Source: Ferruginibacter sp. HRS2-29 (GTDB lineage Bacteria; Bacteroidota; Bacteroidia; Chitinophagales; Chitinophagaceae). Taken from it: 43,241 bases of DNA. The translations under genes and the position numbers were made by a program. Below the pieces are notes generated by a model that saw nothing but the letters and a program-made list of their open reading frames with translations, was not told the DNA's origin and searched no databases. Below are positions 1 through 7,309 of the stretch, piece after piece. Numbering within the stretch: the stretch's first letter is position 1; every line of letters starts with the position of its first letter. The stretch lies in assembly GCF_024343615.1 (NCBI RefSeq), contig NZ_RJUB01000017.1:1-43241 (forward strand), given 5' to 3'.

Positions 1-1
1 C

Positions 2-514
2 TTCAGGTTCAATGCAGACAATACTTTTCAGTTCATGTATATATATGGCGCCAGCGACCGTAGCGCACACGGTACTTACACGGTAGAAAACGATAAAGTG
101 ATCCTGCACGGAAGTAAAACTGCCAGCAAGGATTTTGAACTGGTGGAAGAAAAAAGATCGGGCAACGGAATTACTGTAAGTATTGCTGATGAAAATGATA
201 TGCTGCTCCGCAATGTTGTTTGTTATTTCATCCATAAAAAAGATACACTGGTGGCGGAAACAAACGGAGAAGGCATTGCAACTGTAACCATGCCCGATTG
301 CGAAGAAGTGCAATTGATCCATGGTTATTTCCCCGACGTTCCTACATCGTACAAGATCAAAGGGAACAGCAATAATTTCTTTCAGTTTGCCCTCAAGCCT
401 TCGCTCACCGAAGTGGTTTTTGATCATGTGCAGCTGGATATTAAAGATGGCAACCTGTACGGCTCTAATATTTATCTGTTCGGACAGGCGCCGGTGCAAT
501 TCGTGAAGAACTGA
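2..514 (+). CDS. Unknown protein, 5'-truncated by window edge
   Basis: The frame is open from the first bases of the window, so the gene begins upstream; the first in-window ATG at 35 is internal (the preceding codons read FRFNADNTFQF). The visible 170 residues are rich in beta-strand-type segments. The pattern GTYTVENDKVIL near the start resembles the repeating strands of lipocalin-like or META-like domains, and a middle segment reads like a carboxypeptidase-regulatory/Ig-like repeat (VVCYFIHKKDTLVAETNGEGIATV). There is no membrane segment in the visible part. I do not recognise the family. The stop codon at 512-514 directly abuts the left arm of a long inverted repeat. Confidence 0.6.
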   Translation, partial: FRFNADNTFQFMYIYGASDRSAHGTYTVENDKVILHGSKTASKDFELVEEKRSGNGITVSIADENDMLLRNVVCYFIHKKDTLVAETNGEGIATVTMPDCEEVQLIHGYFPDVPTSYKIKGNSNNFFQFALKPSLTEVVFDHVQLDIKDGNLYGSNIYLFGQAPVQFVKN

Positions 515-775
515 AAAATTACGAATTTAAGCGAAGGTATGAGCGAGAAGAGGATCGCAGATTAAAAAGGATGAAGGGGATTACACAGATTGTTTCCTGC
601 TGCGCAGAAAACGAAAACGCAGTTTGTAAGTCCCGCAGTTTGTTAAATGAAGCCAGGTTTTTATAAACTGCATTTTGGTTTTTCACGCAGTGAAAAATAA
701 TCCGTGTAATCACCTTTATCCTTTTTAATCTGCGATCCCCTTAGCTCAAATATCTTCGCTTAAATTCGTAATTTT
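515..775. repeat. Long imperfect inverted repeat filling the intergenic gap
   Basis: Two 77-bp arms (515-591 and 699-775) are reverse complements with scattered mismatches, around a 107-bp centre. The arms contain the unit GCAGATTAAAAAGGATGAAGG followed by GGATTACACAGATT. The centre has a perfect 8-bp stem, TTTTTCAC/GTGAAAAA (679-697). The left arm starts on the base after the stop of the upstream gene, and the right arm ends 6 bp before the next ATG. A related, shorter palindrome (AATCTGCGTAATCCGCG) lies at 21073-21120. It may be a dispersed non-coding repeat; a terminator role is possible but unproven. Confidence 0.85.
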
Positions 776-776
776 G
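769..776 (+). promoter_or_regulatory. Candidate Bacteroidota -7 box for the DsbA-like gene
   Basis: TAATTTTG matches the Bacteroidota -7 consensus TAnnTTTG exactly and ends 5 bp before the ATG at 782. A start site at the usual distance would give a leaderless or nearly leaderless mRNA. No clear TTTG -33 element is seen at the right spacing. The box lies at the outer end of the right arm of the inverted repeat. Confidence 0.4.
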
Positions 777-781
777 CTCTC

Positions 782-1435
782 ATGGAAAAACCTGTATTAT
801 TATACTGTTACGATGCTTATTGCGGCTGGTGTTATGGCTTCAGCCCGGTGATCAAAAAAATAGCGGAAGAATTTAAGGAAGAATTGGAAACGGAAGTGTT
901 GAGTGGCGGCATGATCCTGCCGGAAAAACCTGTTCACATTAAAGTGACTGCAGGCTATATCCTTAATGCCTATAAAAATGTGGAAGAGCTTACGGGCATT
1001 ACATTTGGCGAAGATTACCTCTGGCACATCCGCAACCCGGAAGAAAGCGACTGGTACCCGAATTCTGAAAAGCCTGCTATCGCGATGTGCATTTTCAAGG
1101 AATATTATCCCGAACGGGCGGTTGAATTTGCTTCGGATCTTCAATACGCTTTACATTTCGAGGGCCGCGACCTTACAGACGATGAAGCTTATCGTCACCT
1201 GCTGGAAAAATACAGTATCCAGGAAGAAACGTTTTACGAAAAACTGAAAAGCGATCAGTACAAGGAAATGGCTTATTACGAATTTTCCCTGATGAAACAG
1301 CTACAGGTAAATGGTTATCCTACTGTACTTATACAAACCGACGACCTGAAATTCACCATGGTGGCAAGAGGCTTTACCGATCATGAAACGCTCAAAGAAC
1401 GGATCAGCCTGGTCCTTCAGGATATCAACAGTTAA
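782..1435 (+). CDS. DsbA-family (FrnE-like) thioredoxin-fold oxidoreductase
   Basis: 217 residues with a thioredoxin-fold beginning: a short strand (PVLLYCYD) followed by the active-site motif CGWC at residues 14-17, then a long helical insertion and a C-terminal strand with the cis-proline-type segment NGYPTVLI. This is the layout of cytosolic DsbA/FrnE-like 2-hydroxychromene isomerase relatives. There is no signal peptide, so it probably acts in the cytoplasm as a thiol-disulfide oxidoreductase or in stress defence. The ATG is preceded by an AT-rich leader of six bases. The gene stands alone, with a terminator directly downstream. The family call is firm; the substrate is unknown. Confidence 0.85.
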   Translation: MEKPVLLYCYDAYCGWCYGFSPVIKKIAEEFKEELETEVLSGGMILPEKPVHIKVTAGYILNAYKNVEELTGITFGEDYLWHIRNPEESDWYPNSEKPAIAMCIFKEYYPERAVEFASDLQYALHFEGRDLTDDEAYRHLLEKYSIQEETFYEKLKSDQYKEMAYYEFSLMKQLQVNGYPTVLIQTDDLKFTMVARGFTDHETLKERISLVLQDINS

Positions 1436-1443
1436 TACAATGA

Positions 1444-1470
1444 AAAAGCGGCAAGTATTTTGCCGCTTTT
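1444..1470 (+). terminator. Intrinsic terminator of the DsbA-like gene, possibly bidirectional
   Basis: An 11-bp perfect stem, AAAAGCGGCAA / TTGCCGCTTTT, with a 5-nt loop, ends in a T-rich tract 9 bp after the DsbA-like stop. The A-tract on the left gives a T-tract on the other strand, so it could also end the convergent minus-strand unit whose last stop is at 1495. Confidence 0.85.
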
Positions 1471-1494
1471 CTTATATGCTCATGCTGTTTATTA

Positions 1495-1884
1495 TTAATT
1501 AGCGCCTGGTTTCGGGTTCCTCTTAGGCCTTAATGACGGTACAATTTCATTTTGAAATTTTGTATACTGTTCTTCAGTCATGATCAGTTTGAGCTCAACA
1601 TCCCTTTGTTTGGTAAGCTCTTCGTTTTTCAATTTCATAGCATCCCTGTCGCCGCCAGCTGCACGCATTTCTTCAAATGCTTTTTGCTGAGCAGAGAAAA
1701 AATTGGTCAGCACCACCTTCACTTTCGGTGCCTGTTCTGCTGTTAGGTTCAATGGCGCCATTTTTTCCAGCGCAGATTCCACCCTTTGCTCAGGTGTAGG
1801 CATCTGCCTGTTTTCCTGCTGAGCAAATACAGAACCGATGGTGAAGATCATTGCAAATGCACTTAATAATAATTGCTTTTTCAT
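1495..1884 (-). CDS. Small periplasmic Spy/CpxP-like protein
   Basis: 129 residues. Residues 1-21 form a signal peptide (MKKQLLLSAFAMIFTIGSVFA|QQ). The mature part is almost entirely helical and charged, with a segment LNLTAEQAPKVKVVL that resembles the LTxxQ motif of Spy/CpxP periplasmic chaperones. It ends in a basic, proline-rich tail. It is the last gene of the ECF-sigma unit starting at 3326, 39 bp after the CnrX-like gene. The likely role is as a periplasmic stress chaperone or accessory sensor; this is inferred from fold type and context. Confidence 0.7.
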   Translation of the reverse strand: MKKQLLLSAFAMIFTIGSVFAQQENRQMPTPEQRVESALEKMAPLNLTAEQAPKVKVVLTNFFSAQQKAFEEMRAAGGDRDAMKLKNEELTKQRDVELKLIMTEEQYTKFQNEIVPSLRPKRNPKPGAN

Positions 1885-1923
1885 TTTTTTATTTGTTTTA
1901 GATTTTAAATTTATTTGAAATTC

Positions 1924-2409
1924 TTATTTATCGCGTTCTTTTGTTTTGTCCTTTTCATCCCCCCTGTTTCTCACCATCACTTTGTAAAAGCCGGTATCAA
2001 ACTGAAGCCGTTGCGATGGTGTACATATTCCACGGATGTCGCGGATGTGTTTCAGCATCATCAGTTCCAGTTGCTGCTGCTGCGCTGCTGAATATGTAGC
2101 AGCATTGAGGATAGAGCTATCGCTGAACCCGTTTGCGCCAATGGACCTGAAGGCCGCTTCTTTTCGGATGCGCATGCTGTCGAACAGTTGTTTTACCTGC
2201 CTCCTGTGTTGCGCCTTGATGCTGTCGAACTGTACCATCTGCTGGCTGCTGAAGCCTATCTCTTTTGTGAGGTACAACCCCATCTGGCTTTTGCGTTCTG
2301 GTTTTTTATCCGGCTTTTCGAGTAAAAATAAGGAAAGAAGGATAATATTAGCCGCAAGCAATATGCCGATCAATATGATGAGGACCTTATTTCTTGGTTG
2401 TGTATTCAT
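1924..2409 (-). CDS. Membrane-anchored CnrX/ZraP-like periplasmic sensor protein
   Basis: 161 residues. One N-terminal membrane helix (about 9-29) is followed by a long helical periplasmic region with the pattern of Spy/CpxP/CnrX proteins (FSSQQMVQFDSIKAQHRRQV) and a very polar C-terminus. Proteins of this type sense metals or envelope damage and act on an anti-sigma factor. The ATG directly follows the stop of the upstream gene (TAA-ATG), indicating translational coupling. No clear His/Cys metal-site cluster is visible, so metal sensing cannot be asserted. Confidence 0.7.
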   Translation of the reverse strand: MNTQPRNKVLIILIGILLAANIILLSLFLLEKPDKKPERKSQMGLYLTKEIGFSSQQMVQFDSIKAQHRRQVKQLFDSMRIRKEAAFRSIGANGFSDSSILNAATYSAAQQQQLELMMLKHIRDIRGICTPSQRLQFDTGFYKVMVRNRGDEKDKTKERDK

Positions 2410-2751
2410 TTATGGTTCCTGGTTTTCTATATCATAAATACTTGATACATTGATCGCAAAATCGTAACGGATATTGGTGGTGCCCTGCGTCAAGGCCGCA
2501 GGCGTATTATTTTTTTTGAGCGAATTGATCACAAAAATGTTCATCACGATGAATACCATCATGCCGATCCCTGCTATTTTGGGCTTGCTGAGCAAGGCTC
2601 CTGCCCTCGACCAGAAATTGGGCGCTTCCAGCGCATTCAGTTTTGCATTGATCCTGGTAAGAAGGTAAGGCGCCGGTGTAGCCCTCGAAACCCCATCCAG
2701 GCTTTCGAGCGAAGCGGCTATTTTTTTATGTATATCATCGTGCTCCATCAT
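2410..2751 (-). CDS. Probable single-helix anti-sigma factor
   Basis: 113 residues. The N-terminal 50 residues are cytoplasmic in character (HDDIHKKIAASLESLDGV, then a PAPYLLTRINAKL helix common in short Bacteroidota anti-sigma-type proteins). One membrane helix (about 59-75, PKIAGIGMMVFIVMNIFVIN) and a short outer tail follow. It lies 5 bp downstream of the ECF sigma gene and is fused end-to-start with the periplasmic sensor gene. Size, topology and position fit an anti-sigma factor, but no zinc-binding HxxxCxxC motif is present. Confidence 0.6.
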   Translation of the reverse strand: MMEHDDIHKKIAASLESLDGVSRATPAPYLLTRINAKLNALEAPNFWSRAGALLSKPKIAGIGMMVFIVMNIFVINSLKKNNTPAALTQGTTNIRYDFAINVSSIYDIENQEP

Positions 2752-2756
2752 GATAT

Positions 2757-3326
2757 TTATTTAAGATTTTTTTCGTAATAACCTTTCAAAATCGATTTAA
2801 GGTTTGTCCTGGCCCTTGCCAGCAGCGAATCCACGGCCACCACACTCATTTGCAATACTGCCCCTATCTCTTCATTACTCAGCGACTCCAGCTTTTGTAA
2901 AACAAATGCCAGCCGTTGCTTTTCGGGCAGCTTGCGGATAGCATTGAACAAAGCCGCGGCATTCTCCTTATTATCCAGCTTCACGCCCGGGTGATCAAAA
3001 GAAACAGGCACTTCGGCTTCTGTTGGCTCAAAGATCCTTTTGAGTAAGCCGCCGCGTTTTTGCCGCTGCTTCTTTTTCTCCATGTCGAGCGATTTGCTGA
3101 TCGTGATCCTGTAAAGCCAGGTGCTCAGTTTCGCTTCTTCCCGGAAATCGCCTATAGATTCGTATACCTGTACAAAAACTTCCTGTGTAATATCCTCCGC
3201 ATCTTCTTCGTTCTGCACAATACCCAATGCCGTATTGTATACCATATCCTGCCACAGGTTCACGATGTCGGCAAAGACAGCGTTGTCACCCATTTTCAGT
3301 CGCTCCAAAATATCAGCCTGGTTCAA
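2757..3326 (-). CDS. ECF-family RNA polymerase sigma factor
   Basis: 189 residues with sigma-70 region 2 (about 20-90, core EDAEDITQEVFVQVYESI) and region 4 (about 128-180, LPEKQRLAFVLQKLE and the helix-turn-helix LSNEEIGAVLQMSVVAVDSLL). The region between carries an unusually basic KKKQRQKRGG stretch. The start used is TTG at 3326, because family members begin about ten residues before the conserved GD; the first ATG (3293) would remove part of helix 1. TAATTTTT just upstream resembles a -7 box. It heads a four-gene unit with a putative anti-sigma factor and two periplasmic proteins, so it probably directs an envelope-stress response and its own operon. Confidence 0.9.
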   Translation of the reverse strand: MNQADILERLKMGDNAVFADIVNLWQDMVYNTALGIVQNEEDAEDITQEVFVQVYESIGDFREEAKLSTWLYRITISKSLDMEKKKQRQKRGGLLKRIFEPTEAEVPVSFDHPGVKLDNKENAAALFNAIRKLPEKQRLAFVLQKLESLSNEEIGAVLQMSVVAVDSLLARARTNLKSILKGYYEKNLK

Positions 3327-3430
3327 AAAAATTACTTTATTAGATATCTTTTAAAGATAATTAATTTACCAAACCTCCATCATCCAAATAAAACAATTCT
3401 CGCAATATTAAAGAGCTATGCCTAAAAAGT

Positions 3431-3488
3431 TGTCGGGCTGAGCTTGTCGAAGCCTTATCGAATAGCCTTCGACAAGCTCAGGCTGACA
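3431..3488. repeat. Hairpin of the CTTCGACAAGCTCAG repeat type
   Basis: Two 24-bp arms (3431-3454 and 3465-3488) are inverted with three mismatches around a 10-nt loop. The core is CTTCGACAAGCTCAG. It ends 5 bp after the stop of the OMP gene (stop at 3494, minus strand), so it may end that transcript. The same core recurs as a hairpin at 25945-26026 and as a single arm near 23242. Confidence 0.85.
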
Positions 3489-3493
3489 GAAAA

Positions 3494-6367
3494 TTAAAAA
3501 CCCGGTCCGCCCATTGGGCCACCCATCGGCCTGAAATCGCCACCACGGTTGTTTTGATTGCCGGATGATTTAGCTACGCCGAAATTTTTCAGGTTGTATG
3601 TAAAAGTGAGCATGAAATATTGCTGCAATACTTTATACTGCGCATCCTGGATCTCGGTACCGGTTACTGTACGGACGATGCTCTGATTTTGTTTCAACAG
3701 ATCGAAAACAGATAGTTTCAATTCACCCGCCCTGTTCTTCAGGAATTTTTTACCAATTGCTGCGTTCCACAAAGTGAAATGCTGATCAAGGCCTGCAGAC
3801 AAACCGCTGTAAAGCTGTGTGCTCACATCATTCTGAATGAACCAGCCTTTTTTATTCAACAGGTTCAATGTTCCGCCGATCGCCTGGTTTACATAATTAT
3901 TGGTAGAAGTGCTGCCGCCGGTTGTTTTGGCATTGTTGAAATTAGCGCTGTAAGAAATATTAAAATCCACATATTCGCTGATATTACTGGCGAAAACAAC
4001 TCCTGCATTGTATACTAAATTATCTGTTTTTGTTGCCACATAATTCACCTGGCCCGGCAACTGCGAATAGCTGAAACCTGCATTCACATTGATATTGGTC
4101 TTGATACCCTTTATCGGCTGGCTATAGGTGAAGAAGGTACGCAAACTTTTATAGCCATCCAGGTTGATAGGTTTGGTAAGCTGAGAACCCCTGTTCAGCA
4201 CGATCCCCTGCTGGATGGCAGAATCCTTGCTGGCGATGAAGATCGCATTGGAAATATAATCAGCTGCGGTCTGCAATAATATGTTGGCGAAAAAGCTCCC
4301 GCTTGTTTTTGAATTGGTATAAGAGTAACGTCCTGCTACAAAATGTGTGTAGGATTGTTTCAGGTCGGGGTTACCGCTGCTTACACGCAATGGATTGGTA
4401 AGGCTCACCACATCCTGCAACTGGTTCACGCTCGGGAAGTTGGTAGAGGCACGGTAAAATACACGGATATTGCTGCTGTTGGATATTTTCTTCCTCCACA
4501 TGAGGTTGGGCAGGAAGTTGGAAAACGTCTGGTTCACCGATGTCTGCGTAGGGAAAACCCTTTGGCTTTCCAGCTTTGATGTCTGGAAGTTCACCCCTAC
4601 CATAAACATTTCATCCCTGCTTTTGGCAAGCCTGTAGCTAAGCCCGGCATTGTTGGTGGTGATGGTATTATCAAATTTGTTGGAGAATGTAGTATCAAAA
4701 TCGGAATATTTTCCGTCGATGTTATCGAAGTTGTATGTCTTCTGGTCCGCTTTGTTTTTTTGTACGCTCGGGCTGTAGTCGATCTGCAGTTGCCCTTTTT
4801 TACCGATCGGTTCCGTGTAAGCGATATTACCGCCGATAGTGTGTCCGTTGGTAGCATTATCAACAAATTGATTTTGCGTAGAATCGCTGCTGAACCCACC
4901 CGACTTGTCGAAGAAACGGTAATAGGCATCGATCACCGATTCGCCATCATTTTTTGTAAATGCGGTATTGAAACCAAATGAAATGGTACGTCCGCGTTTT
5001 GCAAAAGAGTGACGGAACATGATGTTGTTGCGGATATTATATCCGTTTCTGTCGTAATTGGAATTCGAGATGGAATTGTTGATAGAATCCCCAAATTGAT
5101 TCAGTGTGTTCAGATTGGAAAACGACCTTGAATTATTCGATTGGAAATTGATGCTTGGTATGATAAAAAGTGAATTGTTGGAATCTATTTTATATTCCAG
5201 CCTGAAGTTGATACGATGGTTGTTGTTCACCGTCCGGCTGGTACCGCTCTGGCTGGTAAACTGTGTGGTATCGTACCCTACTGTCTGGGTGTTGATGAAA
5301 GATTCGTTGTCGTTGGTGCTGTTATTAAAGAAATAACTTCCGGTCACATTTACCTTTTTACCCCACTTATCGCTGTAGTTTACACCGATGGCGTTGGTTT
5401 TACTGATCCCATTCGACTGGCCTACAGAGAAATTATCTCCACCACCGCCGCCTGGCCCCCTTCCGCCACCGCCACCGCGGTTGCCGCCACCGCCGCTGCT
5501 GGTAACACCAAGCAGATCCTGTGACCCGAAATTCTGCTGGTTGATATTGTTGAAATTCCCCACAAAAGATAAGCGCCTGTCGCCTTTGAAAAAGCTCACG
5601 TTACCTCCTGCATTATATCGGCTATCTGTTCCATATCCGCCGTAAATGCGGCCAAACTGGCCATTCTTTATCCCGGATTTCGTAACCACGTTGATCGCTT
5701 TCACGCTATTGCCATCGTCAAAACCGGTAAGCTGGGCCTGGTCGCTAAGCCTGTCGAAAACCTGTATCTTATCCACCACTTCCGATGGCAGGTTTTTCAA
5801 AGCCGCGGATGCATCGTCGCCAAAAAAGTCTTTCCCGTCAATCGTCACTTTTTTTACTGTTTCGCCCTGCGCCGTTACCGTACCATCTTTTGCCACGGTG
5901 ATGCCGGGCATTTTTTTGATCAGGTCTTCTGTGGTGGCATCGGGATTTACCTTATATGCACTTGCTGCAAACTGCGAAGTATCGCCTTTTTGTATCACGG
6001 GAGTGGCTTTGGAAACCACCGTCACCACGGAAAGGTCTTTTCCCTGCCTGTCGAGCCCGATGCTGCCAAGATCCCTTTCATTATTATTAATGGTAATAAA
6101 AGAAATATATTCCTGGTAATTAACGGTATTTACTTTAACGATAAAACTGTCGTTGGGAACATTTGTGAAGGCGAAAGCGCCCTTACTGTCTGAAACCGTG
6201 GTGATCACCGTGCTGGAATCCAGCTGTAGCAATAGCGCCACGGTGGCGCCCGCAATAGGGGACTTATCTGTTTTGTCTGTTACAACTCCTTTAATAGAAG
6301 CTGTTTGCGCTTTTCCTGTAAAAGCCACCACGTTTAAAAAAACGGTCAATAGTACTAATCTGAGCAT
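3494..6367 (-). CDS. Outer-membrane beta-barrel protein (TonB-receptor-like, OMP_b-brl_3 type)
   Basis: 957 residues from the ATG at 6367; an in-frame TTG at 6382 would add MKKDF. The ATG is favoured because GAAAAAAGA lies just before it. After a signal peptide ending at KAQ come a carboxypeptidase-regulatory-like beta-sandwich (about 25-110, IKGVVTDKTDKSPIAGATV), a plug-like domain (DATTEDLIKKMPGI, VTIDGKDFFGDDASAALKNL) and a long C-terminal barrel with alternating aromatic strands. A plug-barrel loop near residues 290-315 is almost pure glycine and arginine, and the C-terminus is a Gly-Met-Pro tail. This family sits in the outer membrane; the substrate is unknown. It is a single-gene unit, with no SusD partner nearby. 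Confidence 0.88.
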   Translation of the reverse strand: MLRLVLLTVFLNVVAFTGKAQTASIKGVVTDKTDKSPIAGATVALLLQLDSSTVITTVSDSKGAFAFTNVPNDSFIVKVNTVNYQEYISFITINNNERDLGSIGLDRQGKDLSVVTVVSKATPVIQKGDTSQFAASAYKVNPDATTEDLIKKMPGITVAKDGTVTAQGETVKKVTIDGKDFFGDDASAALKNLPSEVVDKIQVFDRLSDQAQLTGFDDGNSVKAINVVTKSGIKNGQFGRIYGGYGTDSRYNAGGNVSFFKGDRRLSFVGNFNNINQQNFGSQDLLGVTSSGGGGNRGGGGGRGPGGGGGDNFSVGQSNGISKTNAIGVNYSDKWGKKVNVTGSYFFNNSTNDNESFINTQTVGYDTTQFTSQSGTSRTVNNNHRINFRLEYKIDSNNSLFIIPSINFQSNNSRSFSNLNTLNQFGDSINNSISNSNYDRNGYNIRNNIMFRHSFAKRGRTISFGFNTAFTKNDGESVIDAYYRFFDKSGGFSSDSTQNQFVDNATNGHTIGGNIAYTEPIGKKGQLQIDYSPSVQKNKADQKTYNFDNIDGKYSDFDTTFSNKFDNTITTNNAGLSYRLAKSRDEMFMVGVNFQTSKLESQRVFPTQTSVNQTFSNFLPNLMWRKKISNSSNIRVFYRASTNFPSVNQLQDVVSLTNPLRVSSGNPDLKQSYTHFVAGRYSYTNSKTSGSFFANILLQTAADYISNAIFIASKDSAIQQGIVLNRGSQLTKPINLDGYKSLRTFFTYSQPIKGIKTNINVNAGFSYSQLPGQVNYVATKTDNLVYNAGVVFASNISEYVDFNISYSANFNNAKTTGGSTSTNNYVNQAIGGTLNLLNKKGWFIQNDVSTQLYSGLSAGLDQHFTLWNAAIGKKFLKNRAGELKLSVFDLLKQNQSIVRTVTGTEIQDAQYKVLQQYFMLTFTYNLKNFGVAKSSGNQNNRGGDFRPMGGPMGGPGF

Positions 6368-6453
6368 AAAATCTTTTTTCAATTAGGGTTTAGACGTCAA
6401 ATCCTTTTCCAAACTGTCGGGAAGGTGAAAGTTTTTTTCAGTTGGAAGTTTTT

Positions 6454-6579
6454 GAGGAGTTCAAAAGGTTCAAAAGTTCAAAATGTTTAAAATGTTGTTT
6501 AGCCTTCTTAACCTTTGAGTTTCCTGATTTTCTTGAACCTCTTGAACTTTTAAACCTTTTGAACATTTTGAACCTTTTT
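6454..6579. repeat. Palindromic element with tandem GTTCAAAAG-type units
   Basis: The left arm (about 6454-6494) consists of degenerate copies of GTTCAAAAG/T. The right arm (about 6532-6579) is built from the inverse unit CTTTTGAAC. The arms pair imperfectly around a roughly 40-bp centre. It lies in the divergent gap between the OMP gene and the DUF5606 gene and ends about 30 bp before the ATG at 6611. The architecture is the same as the TGATGTA and TTAATAA elements elsewhere in the window, but the unit differs. Confidence 0.8.
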
Positions 6580-6610
6580 CGCTAAATTGCAGCCCTAAAT
6601 TTTTCTTAAT

Positions 6611-7138
6611 ATGAATTATAACAAACTGGTGTCTGTAACAGGCCTGGGCGGATTATTTGAATTGGTATCTTCAAAAGCTGATGGTGGCATTGTGCGCTCC
6701 CTGGAAGACAAGACCACAAAATTTGTAAGCAACAGGATACATAGTTTTTCGCACCTGGAAAGCATCGAAATATTTACGATCAAGGATAATGTGAACCTGG
6801 TAGATGTTTTTACTGCCATGAAAAACAGCAAGGAAGCGATCCCGGATGCAAAAGCCGATGCGAAAGCCATCAAAGCATATTTCGAAAAAGTATATCCTGA
6901 TATGGATTTTGAAAGGGTATATGGCAGCGACATGAAGAAAATGGTGAAATGGTATGATATCCTCACAAAAAACAACGTGGAGATCAAGCTGAGCGAAACC
7001 ACTGAAGAAGATGGTACTGCTTCAGAAGTAGTTGCCGAAAAGAAAACCGCGGCAGCCACCAAAGCTGTTACACCAAAAGCGGCAGCCGTAAAGGGTGGCC
7101 CTGCAAAAAAGATCAATACGCCACGCAAGATGGCTTAA
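6611..7138 (+). CDS. DUF5606 domain protein
   Basis: 175 residues. The N-terminal 130 residues match the Bacteroidota-specific DUF5606 family: a beta-rich start (LVSVTGLGGLFELVSSKADGG), a central HLESIEIFTI strand, and a helical part ending KMVKWYDILTKNNVEIKL. The last 40 residues are a low-complexity Ala/Lys/Pro tail that is probably disordered. There is no signal peptide, so it is cytoplasmic. Its function is unknown; the N-terminal fold is reminiscent of small RNA-binding or SH3-like barrels, but this is only an impression. The stop is immediately followed by a TGATGTA repeat element. Confidence 0.85.
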   Translation: MNYNKLVSVTGLGGLFELVSSKADGGIVRSLEDKTTKFVSNRIHSFSHLESIEIFTIKDNVNLVDVFTAMKNSKEAIPDAKADAKAIKAYFEKVYPDMDFERVYGSDMKKMVKWYDILTKNNVEIKLSETTEEDGTASEVVAEKKTAAATKAVTPKAAAVKGGPAKKINTPRKMA

Positions 7139-7309
7139 TATCTATGATGTAAGATGTATGATGTATGATCTCTTTCGGGTCGTGCGTCATACATTTTCAT
7201 TTATACGATGTTCATCCCAAGCTCAAGGCAATATCACACATCACACATCACACATCACACATCACACATCACACATCACACATCACACATCATACATCAT
7301 ACATCATGT
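7139..7309. repeat. TGATGTA/ATCACAC heptamer palindromic element
   Basis: The left arm (7140-7171) has TATGATG-type heptamers. The right arm (7233-7309) is a run of eight ATCACAC units, two ATCATAC units and a final ATCATGT that contains the start codon of the next gene. The centre carries TGTATGATCTCTTTCGGGTC; nearly the same TATGATATCTTTCGG is found in the element at 28819-28960. The element begins right after the TAA of the DUF5606 gene and ends on the ATG of the peptidase gene, so it occupies the whole intergenic gap. Confidence 0.9.

Noticed and set aside
6616..7128. 170-aa open frame antisense to the DUF5606 gene
   Set aside because: It is a shadow of a clear family member with better start context; the translation is low-complexity hydrophobic sequence.
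7233..7302. Possible CRISPR-like array
   Set aside because: The units are 7 bp, directly adjacent and without spacers, and no cas genes are present.
7165..7305. In-frame N-terminal extension of the M3 peptidase with repeated HITHHTS
   Set aside because: The extension is the translation of a non-coding heptamer array. The family start fits the ATG at 7306.
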